Assembly (NCBI GenBank): GCA_000496215.1
Contig: KI543195.1
Location: 60,604-65,800, forward strand
Source: an uncultured archaeon A07HN63
GTDB lineage: Archaea; Halobacteriota; Halobacteria; Halobacteriales; Haloferacaceae
Direction: 5' to 3'
DNA length: 5,197 nucleotides
Below are positions 1-4,424 of the stretch, piece by piece. The notes under the pieces are model-generated. The model was not told the DNA's origin. It was given only the letters and a program-made list of their open reading frames with translations, and did not search any database. Numbering within the stretch: position 1 is the stretch's first letter; the number at the start of each line of letters is the position of its first letter. Made by a program: the position numbers and the translations under genes.

Positions 1-1
1 G

Positions 2-58
2 CAGGAGTTCAAGATGGATTCGGAAGCGTCTCAAACCGATAGCATCCAGACGCAGTAG
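2..58 (+). CDS. Possible C-terminal end of an unidentified protein (partial)
   Basis: One plus-strand frame is open from the left edge to a TAG at 56-58 and encodes 18 residues rich in Glu, Asp, Gln and Ser, ending DSIQTQ. Such hydrophilic, mildly acidic tails are common at the ends of haloarchaeal proteins. The stop lies one base before the stop of the minus-strand gene that begins at 60, so the two would be tightly convergent. That spacing is the main support, because 18 codons are too few to identify a family and an open frame this short can arise by chance. No function can be proposed. Confidence 0.35.
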   Translation, partial: QEFKMDSEASQTDSIQTQ

Positions 59-59
59 C

Positions 60-503
60 TCATTCAGCAAGCAGCGCAAGCGAAAACAGTGCTGTTCCAC
101 TGCAAATGAATCCTACAAACAACAATCCAAGTGGTGGAGTGTCACCTTGATCGGTAACGAGCAGCACGAATGAGCAAATCCCTGTGATGCCAAAGCCGAG
201 TATAACAACTGCATCTGACCATCTATTCCAAGACTCTTTGAGAGGAGCCGTGGCTCTGGCAACCCACCACTCTGATCGCCCTGAGTTTGCTGACTCGCCT
301 TCACTATCATCCCCGGGCATCAACAACTGCTGGATAGGCGCAAAACCACCGGCGATAAGCAATGAAATAAACGTAAATATGCCTGTCACAGTCAACATCT
401 GTGGCGAAATGCTTCCAAACTGCGTGAGTAAAAACAGCGTCGAAAGTCCAACTAATCCGAGACCAGCAAATACCCCACGGAGCATGGTTGTGGCCGAGTT
501 CAT
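60..503 (-). CDS. Small four-helix membrane protein of unknown function
   Basis: I do not recognise this family. The 147-residue product shows four hydrophobic segments, roughly residues 8-27, 36-58, 97-117 and 124-145, arranged as two hairpins. A polar, charged loop (about 62-96) joins them, with an acidic start (DDSEGE) and a Trp-rich stretch containing WW and WNRW. Both ends are short, and there is no cleavable signal peptide, Cys motif or catalytic motif. The start at 503 is favoured because an AT-rich box lies about 33 nt upstream, which allows a very short leader; Met7 (codon at 483-485) is the alternative. The gene is AT-richer than the right side of the window (one 60-nt stretch, 361-420, counts 23 G+C, 38%), suggesting an accessory gene. 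Hydrophobicity makes the coding call reasonable, but the function is open. Confidence 0.72.
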   Translation of the reverse strand: MNSATTMLRGVFAGLGLVGLSTLFLLTQFGSISPQMLTVTGIFTFISLLIAGGFAPIQQLLMPGDDSEGESANSGRSEWWVARATAPLKESWNRWSDAVVILGFGITGICSFVLLVTDQGDTPPLGLLFVGFICSGTALFSLALLAE

Positions 504-530
504 GCAGTACTCACAATTTCACCCTGTATT

Positions 531-540
531 GTAAAAAATA
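531..540 (-). promoter_or_regulatory. Candidate TATA box for the four-helix membrane protein gene
   Basis: On the minus strand this reads TATTTTTTAC, centred about 33 nt upstream of the ATG at 503. Archaeal TATA boxes lie about 25-27 nt before the transcription start, which would give a leader of only a few bases. A second AT-rich box (TATAGATTG, 542-550) is adjacent, so the exact element is uncertain. Confidence 0.45.
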
Positions 541-637
541 ACAATCTATACTGCTAGTATGCAGGTTTGAATTGTTTTGTGCAGGTTGCAGCGTCAGGAT
601 CGGTCACCCACCTATATATCCATTCTTCGACAAGATG

Positions 638-655
638 ATTCACTACTTAGTGAAT
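638..655. promoter_or_regulatory. Operator-like palindrome in the 504-748 intergenic region
   Basis: The 18-nt sequence attcactacttagtgaat has perfect 8-bp arms (638-645 and 648-655) around a 2-nt centre. Its size suits a dimeric winged-helix regulator. A TATA-like run, cctatatatcc (610-620), lies just upstream on the plus strand; a start about 26 nt downstream of it would fall at the palindrome, a typical position for a repressor. Read on the minus strand, the palindrome would instead lie upstream of the same symmetrical TATA-like run and of the gene at 60-503. No gene for a regulator is in the window, and the controlled gene is not certain. The rest of 504-748 is AT-rich and holds no convincing gene. 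Confidence 0.4.
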
Positions 656-748
656 AGAAAGCTCGTATACAACACATCGCAGACACGAAATCGAAGTCGT
701 TTGATTCAGTCAGCACAGATCGGTAGTTGCGCTCATAACGGAAACACA

Positions 749-1486
749 TTATAACGGAGAGAAGATGAGCCAGTAGCCTGCGTGCGCCATGATCGGCACA
801 GTCAAGTTTTCCGTTCGCTCGTAGCCAGCGGCCACAAGAACGCCGAAGATACTCGTGAAGAGGAATGATAAAAGCCCACGCGAGAGGAAAATGTGCATTC
901 CACCAAACAGAAGACCGCCGACCAGTACCCGGCCGAGCGAACCGAGTGCCGGTTCAAGCGCATCATGGACCACCCCTCGATAGAGGAGTTCTTCCATCGG
1001 TGCCATGATGACGAACATAACGAGCAGCCCCGGAATCACAATCTCCGGATGGTTCAAGAATGCACGCCACGTCGTTGTTGTTCCACTATGTCCACTCTGT
1101 GCGCCGTGGCTCACCCCAAGCAGAGGGAGGATCGCTGTCATCGCTCGCACGGCTAAGTCGTACCCGATTATTCCGAGGCCGATCCACGCGACTCCCTCGA
1201 ATGAGGGTACCTGAATTCGATCCAGCGGATTGTAATCATCACGCGACCAAACGTACCCGACCGCGACGAGTCCGAATCCCGGTTGAACAATAAAATTCCG
1301 CACTAAATCTCCAAATAGAGCCCATTCAACTTCAATAATCGCAAATAGTGGGTCGACAGCGATTGCTGATACGATTCCTGCAACAACGCCCAGTGCTGCA
1401 AGTGCTGCGGCACCGGCCACACCGCGAGATACCTCTTGCACTTCCGGGCGCAACTTGGGTGCACTGATCTGTGGTTTCATATACAT
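749..1486 (-). CDS. CPBP family (CAAX/Abi-type) intramembrane metalloprotease homologue
   Basis: The 245-residue protein has about six to seven hydrophobic segments and the CPBP (Rce1/Abi) signature in its second half. Motif 1 is EELLYR (Glu165-Glu166 to Arg170), motif 2 is FGGMH (Phe194 to His198) and motif 3 is HAGYW (His235). In Rce1-type proteases the glutamate and the two histidines form the active site in the membrane. Bacterial and archaeal members have been tied to peptide maturation, bacteriocin immunity or regulated proteolysis, but the substrate here is unknown. The usual Asn four residues after the last His is Trp239, which is unusual. A luminal or extracellular loop around 124-147 is rich in Ser, Gly, Thr and His. 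Met3 (codon 1478-1480) is an equally good start and fits a leaderless transcript better, since the AT-rich box at 1501-1510 lies about 25 nt before it. Base composition (about 45-50% G+C in sampled stretches) is below that of the genes to the right. Confidence 0.9.
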   Translation of the reverse strand: MYMKPQISAPKLRPEVQEVSRGVAGAAALAALGVVAGIVSAIAVDPLFAIIEVEWALFGDLVRNFIVQPGFGLVAVGYVWSRDDYNPLDRIQVPSFEGVAWIGLGIIGYDLAVRAMTAILPLLGVSHGAQSGHSGTTTTWRAFLNHPEIVIPGLLVMFVIMAPMEELLYRGVVHDALEPALGSLGRVLVGGLLFGGMHIFLSRGLLSFLFTSIFGVLVAAGYERTENLTVPIMAHAGYWLIFSPL

Positions 1487-1500
1487 ACTACAATAGCCAA

Positions 1501-1510
1501 TTCGTAAAGA
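1501..1510 (-). promoter_or_regulatory. Weak candidate TATA box for the CPBP protease gene
   Basis: On the minus strand this reads TCTTTACGAA, centred about 25 nt upstream of the second in-frame ATG (1480) and about 19 nt upstream of the first (1486). The spacing favours translation from the second ATG on a leaderless message. The match to an archaeal TATA box is only moderate and no clear BRE precedes it. Confidence 0.3.
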
Positions 1511-1571
1511 ACCAGATGAACAGTCAAAAAAGAGTTTGAATGATCTACGTCTTCACAGTCTGGGGTGGCTT

Positions 1572-1751
1572 CCAATTCTGCTGTATGGATCCTCTGTATC
1601 TTGCACGCGGCTCATGACGATACTTGGGTAGATAGAGCATCCCAAGCTCTCTATGACACGCTGATCGTTAGCGTGTACGTTCGGTTCCAGATAGAATTGG
1701 CTGTGGCGCTTGCGGTCGACACCGCAGTGGCGCTATCGCCCCCGTTGGGGG
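1572..1751 (+). ncRNA. Candidate structured RNA (several stem-loops, possible pseudoknot)
   Basis: Perfect complementary segments cluster here: 1572-1579 with 1693-1700 (8 bp, enclosing the next two), 1623-1628 with 1641-1646 (6 bp), 1656-1662 with 1670-1676 (7 bp, 7-nt loop), 1711-1716 with 1721-1726 (6 bp, CGAC loop) and 1739-1743 with 1747-1751 (5 bp, GTT loop). A further pairing of 1632-1637 with 1649-1654 would form an H-type pseudoknot with the second stem. The layout resembles a closed multi-branch domain followed by two hairpins. It matches no archaeal RNA I know: the RNase P, SRP RNA and tRNA consensus elements are absent. Stems of this length do arise by chance in a few hundred bases, and neither strand nor transcription is proven, so this is only a lead. 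Confidence 0.2.
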
Positions 1752-1828
1752 TTCGACTCGGCCGGTGGCAACGGTGAGTGGCTGTGTGTGAACTGAGCGC
1801 GTGTTTCTCGTGGTGAAACCGCCAATCA

Positions 1829-1838
1829 GGGTTTATCA
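1829..1838 (+). promoter_or_regulatory. Candidate TATA box for the RDD-family gene
   Basis: The plus-strand sequence ggtttatcag is centred about 34 nt before the GTG start at 1868. A start of transcription 25-27 nt downstream would leave a leader of about 8 nt. An AT-rich stretch (ttcataac, 1857-1864) just before the start codon lies where haloarchaeal promoters often have a -10 WW element. Confidence 0.35.
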
Positions 1839-1867
1839 GAAAGCTCGGACGAACAGTTCATAACAGC

Positions 1868-2296
1868 GTGCGCACACATCCACAACCGGATCTCGGAACT
1901 ACCGATGGGGTAACGGTGCAACGAATACTGGCGTTCCTGCTGGATAGTGTGCTGATCGGGGTGATCGGGCTCCCGTTCATGCTGCTCGCCCCATTCGTTG
2001 GCGATCTCGCCGCACTGCTTCTGCTCAGTGTCTACATCGTGCTCGGACTCGTCTATGCCCTGCTGCTCGAAGGGCTGCTCGGCTACACCCCTGGGAAGTA
2101 CCTGTTCGGGTTGGTCGTGGTCAAGTCGGACGGATCACGCTGTACGATCCCGGCATCGGTGCTTCGAAATCTGGCGTGGATCGTTGACGTGCTCCCGACG
2201 CTAAACCTCGTCGCAATGATCTCGATATACCTGACCGACGAGAACCAGCGGGTTGGCGATCTCGTGGCGAACACCGTCGTCGCCAAACAGCAGTGA
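1868..2296 (+). CDS. RDD family integral membrane protein
   Basis: The 142-residue product has the RDD layout: a hydrophilic start, helix 1 opening with Arg19 and carrying Asp26 (QRILAFLLDS), a second hydrophobic stretch at about 47-69, the conserved turn YTPGKYLFGL (73-82) followed by a short beta-like strand, then VLRN (98-101), a third hydrophobic stretch at about 102-121, and the closing RVGDLVANTVV (128-138), which carries the second Asp (Asp131). These elements and the length are typical of single-domain RDD proteins. The family is broad; some members are linked to sodium/proton exchange or ion transport, but most have no assigned role, so the function here is inferred only at family level. 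It starts with GTG, with a TATA-like box about 34 nt upstream. It is transcribed divergently from the CPBP gene and converges with the ZIP gene, with 125 nt between the stops. Confidence 0.92.
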   Translation: MRTHPQPDLGTTDGVTVQRILAFLLDSVLIGVIGLPFMLLAPFVGDLAALLLLSVYIVLGLVYALLLEGLLGYTPGKYLFGLVVVKSDGSRCTIPASVLRNLAWIVDVLPTLNLVAMISIYLTDENQRVGDLVANTVVAKQQ

Positions 2297-2408
2297 GAGG
2301 GCCACGAAGCGGCGGCTGAGTCGAGATCGTCGATACCGCGCCGACGTGTGTTTCGTCGCGCTCGCCCGCCGATCCAGTCGCGGGCTGACGCGGCTCGACA
2401 GCCGGCGA

Positions 2409-2421
2409 CCGCGACCCGCGG
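2409..2421. terminator. Short GC hairpin directly after the ZIP gene stop
   Basis: The sequence ccgcg-acc-cgcgg (5-bp arms, 3-nt loop) abuts the stop codon of the ZIP gene. It lies in the 125-nt gap between two convergent genes, where ends of transcripts are expected. No T-run follows it in either direction, and archaeal termination relies mainly on oligo-T, so a terminator role is weak. The rest of 2,297-2,421 shows no gene. Confidence 0.2.
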
Positions 2422-3144
2422 CTATCCCACGATGTCGAGCAGGAAGATGGCGAGAAAGCCGACGAAAAACAGCGTCGTCGACACCGGCGTCTGTGGGACC
2501 TTGCCGGCCTTCACGAGCAGTTCCTCGGTCACGAGATACAGCAACGCCGCCGCGCCGAACGCGAGGACGAACGCGATGGTCGTCTCGGCGGCCCCCGCGA
2601 GCGTGAACACACCGACCGTGACACCACTGGTCAGCAGCGCGCCGAACAGCCCCGGCACGGCAATCTTCCGCAGCGAACCCATGGCGTCCGGCAGCGCGAC
2701 GACCGCAGCAACCCCGAGAAAGAGCACCTCGATCGCCAGCGCCAGCGCGATGATGATCCCCGTCGCCGTCTCCTCGATAAACGTGACGGCGATGAGCACG
2801 CCGTCGATGAGCATGTCGATAGCGATGGTGATGATGAGGCCAGCCGCACCGGCGGCGTTGCCGCCGACACCCCGCTTTTCGATGCGTTTGCTGAGCCGAT
2901 GGATGCCGAGCATCGCCACGACACCGGTTGCGAACCCGGCGACGACGACGGTCGGAGCCTGGTCGTGGATATCCGGGAGGAGTTCGGCTGCGACGGCAGC
3001 GAACACAACGCCAGCAGCGAGGTGCTGAACGTTGCTTTCCATCTGCGGGCCGGGAGCCCGGTATATGGCGATGACACCGCCGATCAGCGCGGCCACGACA
3101 GCAAGACTCGTATACGAAAGTGCCTGTACCAGCGTTTCGGTCAC
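2422..3144 (-). CDS. ZIP superfamily metal transporter homologue with atypical metal site
   Basis: The 240-residue protein is hydrophobic throughout, with about seven to eight predicted helices in the ZIP order and a cytoplasmic-like basic linker (RLSKRIEKRG, about 83-92) between helices 3 and 4. Recognisable ZIP landmarks are QHLAAG (40-45), ELLPDIHD (54-61), the helix 4 motif DMLIDG (110-115), the helix 5 motif IEVLFLG (138-144) and TEELL (206-210). ZIP proteins move Zn, Fe or Mn into the cytoplasm, normally through His-rich motifs HNxxDG and HExxxxxG. Here both histidines are replaced (by Asp110 and Ile138) while Asp114 and Glu139 remain, so cation choice or even transport is uncertain. 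The GTG at 3142-3144 is chosen because a TATA-like box lies about 29 nt upstream; a frame extension to an ATG at 3228 would overlap the upstream gene and add a non-hydrophobic, basic start. It lies 64 nt downstream of the CNNM-type gene. Confidence 0.85.
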   Translation of the reverse strand: MTETLVQALSYTSLAVVAALIGGVIAIYRAPGPQMESNVQHLAAGVVFAAVAAELLPDIHDQAPTVVVAGFATGVVAMLGIHRLSKRIEKRGVGGNAAGAAGLIITIAIDMLIDGVLIAVTFIEETATGIIIALALAIEVLFLGVAAVVALPDAMGSLRKIAVPGLFGALLTSGVTVGVFTLAGAAETTIAFVLAFGAAALLYLVTEELLVKAGKVPQTPVSTTLFFVGFLAIFLLDIVG

Positions 3145-3150
3145 TATCAG

Positions 3151-3169
3151 AGATATCTGCCTGCGCAGG
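3151..3169. promoter_or_regulatory. Two adjacent palindromes between TATA box and start of the ZIP gene
   Basis: The perfect palindromes agatatct (3151-3158) and cctgcgcagg (3160-3169) lie side by side, separated by one base, between the TATA-like box and the GTG start. A protein bound there would block transcription initiation, which is a common arrangement for archaeal repressors. Given the gene product, a metal-sensing repressor would be a sensible guess, but the sequence does not match an operator I can name. Confidence 0.35.
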
Positions 3170-3177
3170 TAAAAATT
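3169..3177 (-). promoter_or_regulatory. Candidate TATA box for the ZIP gene
   Basis: On the minus strand this reads AATTTTTAC, the only AT-rich run in an otherwise GC-rich gap, centred about 29 nt upstream of the GTG at 3144. The spacing fits a leaderless or nearly leaderless message and decides the start choice. It also implies that the ZIP gene has its own promoter despite lying close behind the CNNM-type gene. Confidence 0.5.
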
Positions 3178-3208
3178 CCCGTGAGCGGCCACGCGGTGGC
3201 GAAGTGGT

Positions 3209-4252
3209 CTAGTCGAGTGGATCCTCAATATCGCCGATGATCGTCTCCAGCAGATCGGTGACGGTCACCAGACCGACCACGTCGCCGTCCTCGATGACGA
3301 GCGCGAGTTCCTGGCGTTCCGTCTGGAACTGGTCGATCGCGTCGCTCACGTCGGTATCCGGCGAGAGTGTCATCGGCGGGGCGGCCAGTGCCGACAGCGT
3401 CGTCTCGCCGCTGGACAGTTGCTCACGGTTGTTGAACAGGGTCGGGCTGTAGAGAACACCCTCGAACGCTGTCAGATCGTCACCGACCAGTGGGTACCGT
3501 GTGTGTGGGTTCGCTTCGAGCGTCTCGAAGTTCGCGTCGATCCCGGCCTCGGTGGACAGTGCCACGATCTCTTCGGGCGGAATCATAACCTCTCTCACCG
3601 ACTGCTCGCCGATTGTCAGTGCGTTCATGATCTCCTCCCGCCGGTCGGCAGGCAGTTCGCCCTCTTCGAGCACCGATCCGAGCCGGTTTCGGAGGTCCGC
3701 GCGGGTTTCGATGACCTCTTTCTCGGTCTCCGTCCACGCCTGAGTCATCTCGACGCCGAACAGACCGAGTGTGGCCTTGGCAACCGAGTCGCCGACCCAG
3801 ATGGCTGGTGCGAGTATCTTGGCAAACCAGTACAGTGGTCGTGCGCCGTACCGTGCGACCTGCTTTGAGCGTTCAACGCCGAGATACGTCGGCGTCTGTT
3901 CGCCGTGTGTGAGATGCACCAGGTTGATGATAAGAAAGCCGAGGAGTGAGCCGGCCCCGACAGACGCGAGCGTGGTGTTCTCGAACAGCGGCTCGATCAG
4001 GGCTGCCAGTCCGGGCTCGGCGATAATCCCGAGCGCAATACTCGTCGCGGAGATCCAGACCTGACACGTCGTCAGGTAGAACTCCAGATCGTTGGTCATC
4101 TCCCAGGCGAGTTCGAGTCCGGGCGTATCGAACTCGGATTCGGGATACTGCCTGACACGGGTCAGAGCGAATTCGATGGCGACGAAGTAGGCGTTCACGC
4201 CGATAAGGACGATCCCACCGAGTATCCGGAGGGCGATCTCAAGGGGGTCCAT
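3209..4252 (-). CDS. CNNM/CorC-type transporter: DUF21 membrane domain plus CBS pair
   Basis: The 347-residue protein starts with a CNNM (DUF21) transmembrane domain of about 170 residues. It shows the family's opening NAYFVAIEFALTRVR (20-34), TCQVWISATSIALG (62-75) and the HLTHGEQTPTYLG stretch (113-125) with the conserved Gly-Glu and Pro, followed by a juxtamembrane helix. An acidic helical linker (about 174-216) leads to a CBS pair: CBS1 begins at VREVMIPPEEIV (219-230) and CBS2 ends with GLVTVTDLLETIIGDIED (327-344), which closely follows the CorC-type pattern. CNNM/CorC proteins handle Mg2+ (efflux in characterised members), with the CBS pair binding ATP-Mg as regulator. The C-terminal CorC_HlyC domain found in many bacterial members is absent; the protein stops right after CBS2, as in other short members. 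The ATG at 4252 has a TATA-like oligo-T box about 30 nt upstream. The topoisomerase gene lies upstream on the same strand and the ZIP gene downstream. Confidence 0.93.
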   Translation of the reverse strand: MDPLEIALRILGGIVLIGVNAYFVAIEFALTRVRQYPESEFDTPGLELAWEMTNDLEFYLTTCQVWISATSIALGIIAEPGLAALIEPLFENTTLASVGAGSLLGFLIINLVHLTHGEQTPTYLGVERSKQVARYGARPLYWFAKILAPAIWVGDSVAKATLGLFGVEMTQAWTETEKEVIETRADLRNRLGSVLEEGELPADRREEIMNALTIGEQSVREVMIPPEEIVALSTEAGIDANFETLEANPHTRYPLVGDDLTAFEGVLYSPTLFNNREQLSSGETTLSALAAPPMTLSPDTDVSDAIDQFQTERQELALVIEDGDVVGLVTVTDLLETIIGDIEDPLD

Positions 4253-4277
4253 TGGTCGGTTATCCCGGAGGTACCCT

Positions 4278-4285
4278 GAAAAAAG
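4278..4285 (-). promoter_or_regulatory. Oligo-T tract: candidate TATA box of the CNNM gene, possible topA terminator
   Basis: On the minus strand this reads CTTTTTTC, centred about 30 nt upstream of the CNNM ATG and about 140 nt downstream of the topoisomerase stop. The spacing fits a TATA-like element for a leaderless transcript. A run of six T is also the usual signal for archaeal termination, so it could end the topoisomerase message. The remaining 4,286-4,424 has only short imperfect repeats and no convincing gene. Confidence 0.35.
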
Positions 4286-4424
4286 TGTTCACAGCATCAC
4301 AGAAGCGCCCACAGGAGCAAGTCCAGTGATATCTACCCGGTGGTCGGTGCGCCGTGGAATCGAAAGCCACAATTCCGAATGTGTCAGGCTGCACAGAACG
4401 CAATGGCTGTCTCGAAGGGGCCAC

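Larger units (their letters stand above)
1487..1867. other. Long intergenic region between divergent CPBP and RDD genes
   Basis: This 381-nt gap separates two divergently transcribed membrane-protein genes. Its left third is AT-rich (1501-1560 counts 22 G+C of 60), while from about 1,700 it becomes GC-rich, so it also contains the compositional step of the window. Promoter-like sequences for both flanking genes sit at its ends. The middle carries a cluster of inverted repeats described separately. A plus-strand frame is open from a GTG at 1565 to a stop at 1777 (70 codons), and its second half has a haloarchaeal-like G+C bias at third positions. It has no recognisable domain and no promoter, and could be the eroded end of an old gene. 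I see no intact tRNA, insertion sequence or CRISPR repeat. Confidence 0.6.

Noticed and set aside
184..534. Plus-strand frame of 116 codons opposite the four-helix membrane protein
   Set aside because: It lacks coherent hydrophobic or domain structure, whereas the minus-strand reading gives four clean membrane helices; it is an antisense shadow.
572..754. Plus-strand frame of 60 codons (TTG start), or 40 codons from an ATG at 635
   Set aside because: No recognisable domain, a basic composition unlike haloarchaeal proteins, and a rare start codon. The CxxC near its beginning stands alone. Kept only as context for the palindrome.
1739..1770. tRNA-like 3' end (ggggg-ttcgact-cggcc-ggtggca)
   Set aside because: The T-loop resembles GTTCGA, but the T-stem has two mismatches, the possible acceptor pairing around 1700-1706 needs several wobbles and has a mismatch, and no D-arm or anticodon arm fits. 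At best it is a decayed fragment.
1565..1777. Plus-strand frame of 70 codons with GTG start
   Set aside because: No family resemblance, no promoter at a suitable distance, and it runs across several inverted repeats. It could be a gene remnant, but this cannot be supported.
2348..3028. Long plus-strand frame (226 codons) opposite the ZIP gene
   Set aside because: Its product is low-complexity Ser/Thr/Ala/Pro, as expected for the antisense of a GC-rich gene; the minus strand shows ZIP landmarks.
3145..3228. N-terminal extension of the ZIP gene to an ATG at 3228
   Set aside because: It would overlap the CNNM gene, place the TATA-like box inside the coding sequence and add a basic, non-family start.
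3419..3868. Plus-strand frame of 149 codons opposite the CNNM gene
   Set aside because: Antisense of well-conserved CNNM and CBS sequence; no domain of its own.
4289..4340. Box C/D-like fragments on the minus strand (gtgatgc)
   Set aside because: No complete RTGATGA and CTGA pair at suitable spacing was found, so a C/D guide RNA is not supported.
4350..4376. Overlapping inverted repeats gtgg/ccac and ggaat/attcc
   Set aside because: The arms are only 4-5 bp and share bases, so they cannot both form; this is within chance expectation.
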